A stretch of DNA of 64,000 nucleotides from Leptolyngbya sp. FACHB-60 (lineage in GTDB: Bacteria > Cyanobacteriota > Cyanobacteriia > Phormidesmidales > Phormidesmidaceae). Shown here in pieces: positions 34,845-42,352 of this stretch (position 1 is its first letter; each line of letters begins with the position of its first letter). Location: contig NZ_JACJOX010000014.1 in the NCBI RefSeq assembly GCF_014695775.1, positions 20,834 through 84,833 on the forward strand, written 5' to 3'. The position numbers were made by a program, and so were the translations under genes. The notes beneath the pieces are model-generated. The model was not told where the DNA came from. It saw only the letters and a list, made by a program, of their open reading frames with translations, and made no database searches.

Positions 34845-35195
34845 ATTGGGGGAGGGTTCCTCCTTGCTCGGAGGCGATTCGGTAGCCACCTATCCAGTCT
34901 CGCTCTACAACACAAAGGCTGTAAAGGTCCCTGTACCCTCACAATGTGAAGGCTTGACTTCCTTTGCCGGGTGCGCACCTACGCTATATTACAAAGAGAG
35001 AACTCAAGTAAAAATAGCGAACCACCTTTTGTCAGCTTGCTGAACTCAGGCGGCGACTTCAGAGCTTGTTCAAAGAACAAATTCATTGGAAGCAGACAGC
35101 TACCAGGGCCGGAAAGAAAAGCTGTCGTACAACAGCCAAACTGACCCTCATTTTTCACAGTTCAGCGGCTCAAAAGCATGAACTGCGGCGCTAGA
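34845..35195 (-). ncRNA. tracrRNA of the type V-K system
   Basis: Read leftward, conserved blocks of V-K tracrRNAs appear in the right order: TAGCGCCGCAGTTCATGCT (35193-35175), TGAGGGTCAGTTTGGCTG (35150-35133), GGCCCTGGTAGCTG, GTAGGTGCGCACCCGGCAA (34982-34964), GTGGCTACCGAATCGCC and GGAGGAACCCTCC (to 34851). The last block contains the CCCTCC that pairs with the crRNA repeat. It is ~350 bases, longer than the ~220 bases known from the Scytonema element, the extra length falling between the third and fourth blocks. A TATAAT at 35206-35201 is a good -10 box. I recall the reference blocks from the literature and could not align them here. Confidence 0.82.
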
Positions 35196-35200
35196 GACTA

Positions 35201-35206
35201 ATTATA
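35201..35206 (-). promoter_or_regulatory. -10 box of the tracrRNA promoter
   Basis: TATAAT on the minus strand, about 7 bases before the first conserved tracrRNA block. No convincing -35 hexamer is seen at 17-18 bp. Confidence 0.5.
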
Positions 35207-35237
35207 TTCTCTTTTCAAGGTACAAGGGTTTAACAAC

Positions 35238-37217
35238 CTATTTTGACGCAGACTGGCGACGATAATAAGCTGAAAAGGCTATATCACGAGCTGTAGCCTG
35301 GGGACTATCCGAAACCAGCCCTGGTACAATCTCTACTGGAATACCGAGTTTGGCAGCCCGGTTTTTTATCGACTCCGCGAGCTGGTTGTAGCTCCAGTGG
35401 TGCAGGCGTAGGCTTGCAGTTCGGGCATAACGTTTTTGAGCGGCGACGGAACCAACAATTTTGCTGGCCGCTTTCGCTCGCAGTTGAGCCTCAAGCTTAT
35501 CCCTTAGCCCCTTGGTGTCTGGTAGCACAATGCTTGATACTCGAAATTGGAGGGCGATATCAACGACCCGCTTTGCCAGAACTTGATTAAGGTAGGTTCC
35601 TAGGTCGTCCTCCTTGTAAGGGGCATAGTTACCCTTTTTAAGGGCTTTGTGGCGCTCATAGTCATGGTGTTGCTGCTGGGCTTTTTGCCGCCGGAGAAGA
35701 TGAGACTGATCAGTTTTGGGATCAGACGTTGACAGAAGCTGGCGTGAAGAGTGGTATTTGACAACCTCTTGAGACTGCACATCGACTACCGCTACGGTGA
35801 CAGGATGCTTGAGGTCGAAACTAACCCCCAGAATCATTTGAGGTTGGCCTTCGTAAGGGGGGCGACTGGGCAAAGGAATAGGATGCTGGTCAGGGCACTG
35901 GAGACGGGCAAGGTTCCCCTGTCGTCTAGTAGCCTGCGTAGGCGTGGCATGGCGAGTCTGCTCAGATGCTTGAGCGCTAGTGAGTTTCTTCTGCCGTTTC
36001 TCTTCAACGCCCTCTTGAGTTAAAAGCTGGGTATTAATCTGACAGTGCAGGTAAAGGTAATGATCGTTCCAAGGTTCTCCTGTAGCTCTACGCCCAGATT
36101 GCTGTACGGGCTTCCATAAGATGCTGGCAGTACGCAGCAAGAACAGGCTGCCGGAAATAGGGCCTTTGCCCCGGTCGTAAATAACCCAGTCCTGTACAAA
36201 GCGTTGGAAATAGTGATGCTGCCTAGCATCGCACTGTACTTTAAACACATGCCTACTCGATCCATTGAACTTGACGCAGATCTGCTGTTTGGGTTTCTGA
36301 GACTTTCCCCTAGGCACCTCCTCCACAAACCAAGTTAGGTCAAGATTGCTGCTATATAAAATAGGGTAAGGCAGGGGATTGGGTTCTCTCAGGAGTTGAG
36401 ACTTCCATTGGGCAAACTCTTCTGTGCTGGTAGGTATTTGATGAGTTAGCAGTTCTAGGGCATTCAAAAAGTTCTCATTTGTTAGATCGCGCCCTTTGGG
36501 TAGACGGCTTAGGAGTTCTTCTTCCATACGCCTGACTGCAATCTGTTTGGCCAGCAGCATACGCTGATAGCGTTCGGGCTGCTCTGCTCGCTCTGGCACT
36601 GTACAGCCATTTTTGAGTAGAAGTGCAATAGCGCAGCGATTTAGGGGTTCGGGTAATTCGTCATACAGATGAAAAAGTCGGTTGACTAGTAGCCGCCGAG
36701 ATACGACGTTGTCGCTTTGCTCCCGCTGTTGTCCACTACCTCGTCTAACTGGTTGTGGAGTAGGCTGTTCAGCCTGAATTTGATTTGTTGCTGTCTGTAA
36801 AATGGCCTTAGCCCTTTCTTGAAACGATTCCCAAGAGACACCACACAGCTCCAACATTTCGGTGTCACTTTGGAGAATGCTTAGCCAGCGTCTCATTCCG
36901 TCTAACCGGCGCTGGCGGGAAGCTTGTAAGGCAAACCATGCATCGTAGGTATTAGCCACTATAGTGCTGGCTGAGCTATAGAAACGGCCTGGCTGACCGA
37001 TAAATCGTTCATCTTCTTTGAGGGATGCACAGAGATTACAAATTGCCCTACCAGGAATCTTGCCAGCTTGTCTCCAATTCTCGAAGTCGGGCTGGAGAGG
37101 GATAACCTGCATTAATTCTGAAACCAATGGTGTGTTGGAACAAGCCATCAAATTCCAAAAATGTTGCCGAGTGGCCTCTGAAGCCGTCAACCGACCCTGG
37201 ATTGTAATAATACCCAT
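35238..37217 (-). CDS. cas12k: Cas12k, RNA-guided effector of type V-K CAST
   Basis: 659 aa. The N-terminus MGIITIQGRLTASEATRQHF with CSNTPLVSELM and KIPGRAICNLC, FIGQPGRFYSSA is characteristic of Cas12k. Near residue 470, MILGVSFDLKHPVTVAVVD is the degenerate RuvC-I region, followed by VVDIALQFRVSSIVLPDTKG and the C-terminal RLHHWSYNQLAESIKNRAAK. Cas12k does not cut DNA; with crRNA and tracrRNA it finds a target next to a GTN PAM and recruits TnsC, TniQ and TnsB for insertion ~60-66 bp away. It is leftward, with tracrRNA and CRISPR downstream, as in other V-K elements. Length is normal and the frame is intact. Confidence 0.93.
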   Translation of the reverse strand: MGIITIQGRLTASEATRQHFWNLMACSNTPLVSELMQVIPLQPDFENWRQAGKIPGRAICNLCASLKEDERFIGQPGRFYSSASTIVANTYDAWFALQASRQRRLDGMRRWLSILQSDTEMLELCGVSWESFQERAKAILQTATNQIQAEQPTPQPVRRGSGQQREQSDNVVSRRLLVNRLFHLYDELPEPLNRCAIALLLKNGCTVPERAEQPERYQRMLLAKQIAVRRMEEELLSRLPKGRDLTNENFLNALELLTHQIPTSTEEFAQWKSQLLREPNPLPYPILYSSNLDLTWFVEEVPRGKSQKPKQQICVKFNGSSRHVFKVQCDARQHHYFQRFVQDWVIYDRGKGPISGSLFLLRTASILWKPVQQSGRRATGEPWNDHYLYLHCQINTQLLTQEGVEEKRQKKLTSAQASEQTRHATPTQATRRQGNLARLQCPDQHPIPLPSRPPYEGQPQMILGVSFDLKHPVTVAVVDVQSQEVVKYHSSRQLLSTSDPKTDQSHLLRRQKAQQQHHDYERHKALKKGNYAPYKEDDLGTYLNQVLAKRVVDIALQFRVSSIVLPDTKGLRDKLEAQLRAKAASKIVGSVAAQKRYARTASLRLHHWSYNQLAESIKNRAAKLGIPVEIVPGLVSDSPQATARDIAFSAYYRRQSASK

Positions 37218-37468
37218 GAAGCCTTATCGCAAAGAAGGGTTGCCTCAATAGCGCTTTGTAGTTGAGCAGATGCTTTTCTCTTTGAAACTCAGAAAGCTCA
37301 ACTCTTCGCTGAAATTTGGAGAATAGATATTTCGAGGCAAAATACTCTTGGATGTCGTCAAGAACCTTGCATATAGACAATTAATCGACCACGGCAAAAC
37401 CGAAGATGTTGATTTTTTATATAACTCCAAAAGTCTATGTAGAGAATTGGGGTCAGCCATTACTCTTG
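37218..37468. other. Gap between cas12k and the tnsB-like fragment
   Basis: In a complete element, tnsC and tniQ or cargo would separate tnsB from cas12k; here only ~250 bp do. Two short leftward frames cross the gap (37245-37460 and 37048-37380, the latter overlapping the start of cas12k) but neither resembles TnsC or TniQ. The cas12k promoter must lie here. I see no CvkR-type MerR regulator gene. Confidence 0.45.
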
Positions 37469-38218
37469 CTATTCAGGTACGTTGGGTGGCAAAATCTGGT
37501 TAGCTTCCCATCGTTGTAAGCGAGTCTGATCCTTTCGCCTTGGATGAATTTGCCAGTTATAGTGGTTGACAATGTATTTGACAATCTCCTTTTTAAACTC
37601 TTCAACAGTAAAGCAGGCGTATTTTTGAGCATCTTTAGAGGGTTTCTGAACATTTGAACATTCATATCCAGGAATATGAGATAAAAATTCCTTGTTAAAC
37701 TTGTCGAATATCGATTCGACTAAACCTCCTTGAGATGGATACGCTCTATGAAGTATCTGGAAGTCAAGTTCAGTGGCAATCCGTCTTAAGTGTAGAGAAT
37801 CGAAATCTTTGGCTTGATCTATTATTAAGTATTTTGGGATACCTCTGCAATTCCAATTGTGCTTCAAATTGTAATCTGGTCCGTACTGCTTAGGCAAAAT
37901 TGCGTGGCGCAATGCTAGAGCAAATTCATGTGATTTGGGGTGGCGAAGCCCAAGATGGAAGCCAGCGATACAACTCGATGTACATTCAATAATCAGTACT
38001 AGGAAAGGATGTCCAATTTCATTGCCATCCTTATCCACCAGAAGCAAGTCCAGGCACGTGTGAGCAGCTTGGAAAACATCGTTGGTGTGCACGCAGAGTA
38101 CATTTAGAGTTTTATCACCAAGTTTATCTGGAGTTGGTTGGGACGACAGATCACTCATGACAGAACCTAAATCAGCAGTTTTGCTGGATTCTACACTAGC
38201 TGAACAATTGATTCTCAA
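37469..38218 (-). CDS. tnsB: TnsB-like transposase, catalytic core only, likely inactive
   Basis: 249 aa covering only the retroviral-integrase-like core. CLDLLLVDKDGNEIGHPFLV, the segment ending HAILPKQYGPDYNL, YLIIDQAKDF with a candidate second catalytic Asp (D134), PSQGGLVES with the catalytic Glu (E168) and DQTRLQRWEAN match the TnsB core. The first catalytic Asp, expected in a WQ-x-D-H-T context, appears as Ala (QAAHT, A52). The DNA-binding N-terminal domains and the C-terminal TnsC-contact tail of the ~580-aa protein are absent. It is therefore either a decaying remnant or a domesticated protein that could bind TnsB sites or compete with TnsB. Leftward like cas12k. Confidence 0.72.
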   Translation of the reverse strand: MRINCSASVESSKTADLGSVMSDLSSQPTPDKLGDKTLNVLCVHTNDVFQAAHTCLDLLLVDKDGNEIGHPFLVLIIECTSSCIAGFHLGLRHPKSHEFALALRHAILPKQYGPDYNLKHNWNCRGIPKYLIIDQAKDFDSLHLRRIATELDFQILHRAYPSQGGLVESIFDKFNKEFLSHIPGYECSNVQKPSKDAQKYACFTVEEFKKEIVKYIVNHYNWQIHPRRKDQTRLQRWEANQILPPNVPE

Positions 38219-38734
38219 CGATTTCAGGAATCATCAGGTATGCTAAAGAGAGCAGGTTCCAGGGTAAGTGGCTTAAGCCAACTGACCTTGATTATTTTGG
38301 ATCAACAAGCCTGAAAAGCCTGTAAATAAAGAATATTCTCTATAGATAGGTGCACAAAATTAATAGATAGGTATACAAGATTAGAAGACTTTTTGGCTGC
38401 CCAAAAGGGCCAGTCATCGTTTCATTTTTAGCTTACTAATATATACTCTGGCCTGAGATAACTGCCGCTCTAAAATCATTAACTGTTAGGTGAAATTGGA
38501 TGATGGATATTGAAGATCCTATGGCCTAAGCCTTAGATCAGAAGCTTTTTGAACGATATTGAAGGGATTCGCTATGCCAGGGGCCTAACACGGCTTGAAA
38601 ACTCTCATAGATACGCGCTGATAAACAAAACTTATAGTAAGGCATGGCAATGTTCTAGCCCCTTGGACAGAAGGAAAGCGTTTCCTGTGTGTAGTCTTAT
38701 GCCACAAGCCTGGAAGAGCACTCTTAGCCATCAA
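38219..38734. other. Intergenic with a 21-bp tandem repeat
   Basis: No convincing gene. At 38342-38362 and 38363-38383 two adjacent 21-bp copies, each beginning ATAGATAGGT and ending in ATTA, differ at 3 positions; each has a self-complementary core (GTGCAC and GTATAC). They lie ~125 bp upstream of the tnsB-like gene and may be operator or iteron-like sites. Confidence 0.5.
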
Positions 38735-39382
38735 TCAAGCAGGCCTCAAGTAGTCCATTATTTCGATCAACTGGTCTTTCGCTTTAGGCCAGTGGTCATT
38801 CGATAGATTGCTTAGGTTCACCAGAATTGAGCTGTAGTCCACGATAAACAGGAAGTCATTCTTGAAAATTGTTGCTGGGAACCAGTCTCCTTCGACTGGG
38901 TACTTCTTCTGAAGAGCTTCCAGGTCAAATGTCGCTGTCTCTACAGCAAAGGCATGCAGCCCATTGAACTGGCTCCCCATTCTCAGGGACTGAAGCTGAA
39001 ACGGAATACCCTGGGCCGACACTAGGGGCTCAGGCACCTGCCGGTGATTCTCGTCTCCGTGTGCGGCAGCGGCAAGGCTTGCTATCTCCTTAGCCGCGAA
39101 CTTTAGCCGGTTCTGAGCGTCCTTACTGTAAGAGCTGAAATCAACCTCAACCCCCCTGGCCTTCAGCTCTGAGTCGAGGTTCTGAGTCACCAGATCTAAG
39201 GAAGCACTGAGCAGCGCTACGTCTGTCAGCCTCTCAAATTGAGCCTTTTCCAGCATGGTCTCTTTGACCAACTCATTGAAGGTTGCATCGACAACCAAGT
39301 TGTTATGCCGCTCCTGGTTACGGAGTAGGTCAATCAGGTTGTCAAACAAGTAAGCCCCATTGGGGGAGTACAGAAATTTCAT
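38735..39382 (-). CDS. Hypothetical protein, 215 aa, last gene of a leftward operon
   Basis: I do not recognise this protein. It is acidic, mostly helical in its first half (VVDATFNELVKETMLEKAQF, LTDVALLSASLDLVTQNLDS), with a C-terminal part rich in hydrophobic and aromatic residues (GDWFPATIFKNDFLFIVDYS). No membrane segments or catalytic motif stand out. Its start overlaps the stop of the nuclease-like gene at 39379 by 4 bp, so the two are coupled, and it may be that protein's partner, such as an immunity or regulatory subunit; that is speculation. Confidence 0.6.
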   Translation of the reverse strand: MKFLYSPNGAYLFDNLIDLLRNQERHNNLVVDATFNELVKETMLEKAQFERLTDVALLSASLDLVTQNLDSELKARGVEVDFSSYSKDAQNRLKFAAKEIASLAAAAHGDENHRQVPEPLVSAQGIPFQLQSLRMGSQFNGLHAFAVETATFDLEALQKKYPVEGDWFPATIFKNDFLFIVDYSSILVNLSNLSNDHWPKAKDQLIEIMDYLRPA

Positions 39383-40047
39383 AACAAAATCTCCGTCAGG
39401 TAGGCTTGATACTCGTTAGTGCCCAGACAGGCTGTCGCCACCAAAAGCCCCCTGATAGGCCGCGTATTTAGCTCTGAGCAGGCAGAGGCATACGAAGCTA
39501 AGCGGATTACCTCTTCGTCTATGGTTCGCTGGAGGGCTTCTGGAGAGCCTGTCGAGGCTTTGGACTCCACCAGGTAGATCGCGCCGCTATCGGTCGCGTT
39601 CATTACGATGTCTGGATAGTCTTGGATGGGCCGGGCTAGCTTACGGCAGCGATACAGCTGCTGAGCCAGAAATCCAGAAACCCCTTCCCCAATGCTCGCC
39701 ACGGCTGTCTTGCTTGGGGATACAGAATGATTTTCACTACGACTGTAGAAAAGAGGCGGGTAACCCGGTGCCAAAAAATGCCCGCCGCGATAGGTAAACC
39801 AGATGTTGAGTTCCTCCAAAGGGTCAAATACAACCTGTTCGGAGTACTGCCAAACACACCATCGCAACACATCCTCGTGAAGTTCTAGGGCCTCCAAGGA
39901 TCTGTAGTCCACCAGACATTGACTAAGTTGTTGCTGGAACCGTAGCTGTAGTCCCCGACGACTAGCAGAGGCTTTAGCAATGGCTTGCAGTGTGGGAGAT
40001 AACGAAATCTGTCGCCGTGAAATTGAGAGGCTAATCACCAGGAGCAA
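39379..40047 (-). CDS. Putative PD-(D/E)XK nuclease-like protein, 222 aa
   Basis: The C-terminal half has IQDYPDIVMNATDSGAIYLV followed by ESKAS, that is P-D ... E-x-K in the spacing of PD-(D/E)XK nucleases, and an upstream LHEDVLRWCVWQYSEQV could hold the usual early Glu. The N-terminal part (LQAIAKASASRRGLQLRFQQ) is basic and may bind DNA. It is the fourth gene of a leftward operon starting at 41237 and overlaps the next gene by 4 bp. I do not know the family; nuclease activity is inferred from the motif alone. Confidence 0.6.
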   Translation of the reverse strand: MLLVISLSISRRQISLSPTLQAIAKASASRRGLQLRFQQQLSQCLVDYRSLEALELHEDVLRWCVWQYSEQVVFDPLEELNIWFTYRGGHFLAPGYPPLFYSRSENHSVSPSKTAVASIGEGVSGFLAQQLYRCRKLARPIQDYPDIVMNATDSGAIYLVESKASTGSPEALQRTIDEEVIRLASYASACSELNTRPIRGLLVATACLGTNEYQAYLTEILL

Positions 40048-40104
40048 CCCTATAGACCTAGCCTCAAGTTACTGAGGTCTACAGCATTTGAGTCCGTTTA
40101 ACTA

Positions 40105-40434
40105 TCACCGTGATAGGTCATCATCCTGAGCCACTGGTGAACATATGAATTCTTTGTACCGTCTGAACCCAGGAGGCAGTTTGTCGTAGTGCTTCCATAA
40201 GAAATGCATTTCCGCTAACCGACGCTGATATAACGGTTCTGCCTCCCTACGTCCTTCTCCTTGAGCAAACCATCGATCTACAGTCGGAAGTGAACATCCG
40301 CAAATCTGAGCCATTTGGGCATGAGTGACAGCCCATCGGCTATAAAACTCCTGAGGAGACATTCTTAGCGTGCATCTCGAGTAGAACTTCAGTAGAGCGC
40401 GCTCTTGCTCTCCAAGGCTCCGTGGATGCCTCAT
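40105..40434 (-). CDS. Helix-turn-helix protein, 109 aa
   Basis: A helix-turn-helix appears in MSPQEFYSRWAVTHAQMAQI followed by CGCSLPTVDRWFAQGEGRRE, where QMAQICGCSLPTVDRWF is the recognition unit. The tail (RLAEMHFLWKHYDKLPPGFR) resembles small HTH proteins scattered through cyanobacterial accessory DNA. Its ATG overlaps the stop of the 122-aa gene by 4 bp. It is probably a DNA-binding subunit or regulator of this operon. Confidence 0.7.
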   Translation of the reverse strand: MRHPRSLGEQERALLKFYSRCTLRMSPQEFYSRWAVTHAQMAQICGCSLPTVDRWFAQGEGRREAEPLYQRRLAEMHFLWKHYDKLPPGFRRYKEFICSPVAQDDDLSR

Positions 40435-40799
40435 GACTCGGCTGCCTTCAGGAGACGAACACGCCGATTAGAGAGCCGTATCAACCGAGTATCGATTAAA
40501 TCAGCCTGCCAAACGACAGCATACTGTTCCTGGCTCTGAAGGGATTTAGTCCCCGATAGCACAGCGATATAACACCAATCCCCTGGCCCACCCTCGCTTC
40601 TAGGGATATAACCCCAGTGGATGACCCGTCCCCACTGTCTACCCTTTCTAGCCTGTGCCCGAGTCATATACCAGCACAGCTGATCACCCACATCAAATTT
40701 CCTCTGATCGCAAGTAGGTGTCTTTCCACTTTGCGGCAGGTAGTCAGTAGGATTCCTGAAGGCAATAATTGCGGCTTCATAATCACGAAATACAGTCAT
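40431..40799 (-). CDS. Hypothetical protein, 122 aa, paralogue of next gene
   Basis: Unknown family. FDVGDQLCWYMTRAQARKGR, GRVIHWGYIPRSEGGPGDWC and YAVVWQADLI align with FDQDDQVCWKARASDGREVI, YGIRPVKHSGQWRWN and YALLWQDDIL in the 121-aa gene at 40872, so the two arose by duplication. The pattern of small beta strands with conserved W, C and G hints at an SH3- or OB-like barrel. Coupled to the HTH gene. Confidence 0.6.
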   Translation of the reverse strand: MTVFRDYEAAIIAFRNPTDYLPQSGKTPTCDQRKFDVGDQLCWYMTRAQARKGRQWGRVIHWGYIPRSEGGPGDWCYIAVLSGTKSLQSQEQYAVVWQADLIDTRLIRLSNRRVRLLKAAES

Positions 40800-40871
40800 A
40801 GGTTGGATTTGAGTAATTTTCTAGGGTTCATCGTCATAACTCAGGTAACTGGCATGGGCTCAGGGGGACAG

Positions 40872-41237
40872 TCAGGGAAGACAGTTCCTCTTTTCCACAC
40901 AGGCAGGGACGCTCCACGGCCCAAGAATGTCGTCCTGCCATAGCAGCGCATACCGCATTCGTTCTAGTGAAGGACTGGCTTCATCCAGCTCAACCAGGTA
41001 GTTCCAACGCCATTGCCCAGAATGCTTCACCGGACGAATGCCGTATCCCCTGACACCACCGTGGTCAATGACTTCTCTTCCATCAGAGGCCCGCGCTTTC
41101 CAGCAAACCTGGTCATCTTGATCAAACTGCTGCTGGGGCCATTCCTGGGGATACGTGTCGCGCCAGGACTCTGGAAATGGCTCCAGCAGCGCATCCAGTG
41201 CATCCTGATGGGCTAAAAATCCTCGCATAGGCAACAC
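40872..41237 (-). CDS. Hypothetical protein, 121 aa, first gene of the operon
   Basis: A divergent tandem paralogue of the 122-aa gene (see that entry for aligned blocks), with a different N-terminus (LAHQDALDALLEPFPESWRD). Function unknown. It starts 84 bp from the divergent XRE regulator, with inverted repeats between, and is followed by four more leftward genes, so it likely opens a five-gene transcript. Confidence 0.6.
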   Translation of the reverse strand: MLPMRGFLAHQDALDALLEPFPESWRDTYPQEWPQQQFDQDDQVCWKARASDGREVIDHGGVRGYGIRPVKHSGQWRWNYLVELDEASPSLERMRYALLWQDDILGPWSVPACVEKRNCLP

Positions 41238-41247
41238 TGCAAAATCG

Positions 41248-41323
41248 AATGTACTCCATAGAATACATTATGTACCTGGTTAGGTGTAGACTTATGAGAT
41301 ACAACTCATGAATATTGAGTTGT
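41248..41323. promoter_or_regulatory. Divergent operator region with two inverted repeats
   Basis: AATGTA-N10-TACATT (41248-41269) lies nearer the leftward operon, and ACAACTCA-N7-TGAGTTGT (41301-41323) overlaps the GTG start of the XRE gene. Sites of this form fit autoregulation by the XRE protein and control of the five-gene operon. Confidence 0.6.
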
Positions 41324-41567
41324 GGAAAACAGCAGTCGAGCCGATATTAAAGTCCTTTTCGGCAAAGCCGTTCGTCGTCGCCGAAGAGAGTTGGATATTT
41401 CTCAAGAAGAGCTGGCCGAAAGAGCCGGTACGAATCGAACTTACGTTTCGAGCGTCGAGCGGGGTAAGCGCAATCCGACCCTTGAATCGATTGACCACTT
41501 TGCCAGAGCCTTGAACATCACGGTCTCAAGGCTGTTTGTTGATTATGGAATTGAGGATGCGGATTAA
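41322..41567 (+). CDS. XRE-family transcriptional regulator
   Basis: 81 aa with a GTG start at 41322. FGKAVRRRRRELDISQEELA, ERAGTNRTYVSSVERGKRNP and TLESIDHFARALNI are the helices of a Cro/C1-type HTH, closest to the solitary controller (C-protein-like) class that regulates restriction-modification or toxin operons. It is divergent from a five-gene operon and has a likely operator over its own start. It probably represses or times expression of that operon. Confidence 0.85.
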   Translation: MENSSRADIKVLFGKAVRRRRRELDISQEELAERAGTNRTYVSSVERGKRNPTLESIDHFARALNITVSRLFVDYGIEDAD

Positions 41568-41794
41568 ACCGGGCGCATCCAGCCGATGGGAGAGGGCATG
41601 AGTACTAATTCTGAAACAGCGATTCTTCGTTCCTGAACGGCGGCATCCTCGCTACCAAAGCCCTACTTCAGGTGGCCTGTAAAAGCTAATCTTCGGGCGT
41701 TGCTGATTCGGGGTATGAAGCAAGGGCTAGACGCATTGAGGACTCATTTAGAATTCCACAAATTCATCCTGCTATTCAGCACCGCCGTTTTGAC

Positions 41795-42346
41795 ATGCCA
41801 AAACCAACTCTGGGGAGATATTTGACGCTGGAGGAGTTCTGTACCTGTACGCAGACCTACAAGCGGCATGCAGACCAGATTGACCCGTTTCCCAAAAATC
41901 TGGCTGACACATTGCCTGCTTTGGATGCAATGTGTCAGCACATCATTGATCCTGTGATTGATGAGTTTGGACGTGATCACTTTCAACTCACTTATGGCTT
42001 TTGCTCGGTGGATCTGAAGCGGTGGCTGGCAAAGAAAGATCCAGTAACAGGGAAGAAGCACGGCATCGCTAGCCCAAGTCTGGATCAGCACATGGCCCAC
42101 GAGGTGAACCGGAACGGGCGGTATTTTTGCGTTCGCCTCGGGGCTGCCTGTGATTTTCGTATCCTTGACCTGCCCAGCGATGCCTTGGTGGATTGGATTG
42201 TGGCTCAGGGACTGCCGTTTGATTCGCTCTACTTTTATGGAAACAATCGCCCCATCCATATTAGCTACGGCCCCGAACACAAGCGCGATATTTGGGCATT
42301 TACAGCAAAGGGAACGCCCACTCCTATGAGGGATCGGGATACCTGA
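41795..42346 (+). CDS. M15 peptidase-like protein
   Basis: 183 aa. SPSLDQHMAHEVNRNGRYFC, then CDFRILDLPSDALVDWIVAQ, LPFDSLYFYGNNRP and IHISYG recall the metal-binding H...D and H of M15 D-Ala-D-Ala peptidases, with the H-x6-D spacing stretched, so metal binding is uncertain. It is convergent with, and 6 bp from, the phosphorothioation-associated methyltransferase gene, suggesting it belongs to the same island. Peptidoglycan cleavage seems an unlikely role in that setting; the fold may have been reused. Confidence 0.55.
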   Translation: MPKPTLGRYLTLEEFCTCTQTYKRHADQIDPFPKNLADTLPALDAMCQHIIDPVIDEFGRDHFQLTYGFCSVDLKRWLAKKDPVTGKKHGIASPSLDQHMAHEVNRNGRYFCVRLGAACDFRILDLPSDALVDWIVAQGLPFDSLYFYGNNRPIHISYGPEHKRDIWAFTAKGTPTPMRDRDT

Positions 42347-42352
42347 GTAGAC

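Larger units (their letters stand above)
34180..38218 (-). mobile_element. Type V-K CRISPR-associated transposon (CAST), CRISPR-proximal part
   Basis: From its end at 34180 the element holds, in order, terminal TnsB-type repeats, a homing guide with an atypical repeat, a mini-CRISPR array, a tracrRNA, cas12k and a tnsB-like fragment, all directed leftward, which is the standard V-K order read from the CRISPR side. The coordinates are a minimum: the far end is not recognised in the window, and the complete tnsB-tnsC-tniQ set expected at that end is missing or beyond the right edge. Everything to the right of 38.2 kb may therefore be cargo. The bases just before the end (AACGC, 34175-34179) are the expected 5-bp target-site duplication to look for at the other end. 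Confidence 0.85.

Noticed and set aside
34846..35043. 65-codon rightward frame in the CRISPR-cas12k gap
   Set aside because: It lies antisense to the tracrRNA blocks and has no family features; the conserved RNA blocks explain the sequence.
37048..37460. Short leftward frames upstream of and overlapping cas12k as remnants of tniQ or tnsC
   Set aside because: Neither has a TnsC Walker motif or TniQ zinc-binding cysteines; I could not support the assignment.
38549..38806. 85-codon rightward frame between the tnsB-like gene and the five-gene operon
   Set aside because: It overlaps the end of the 215-aa gene on the other strand, lacks a start signal and has no coding signature.
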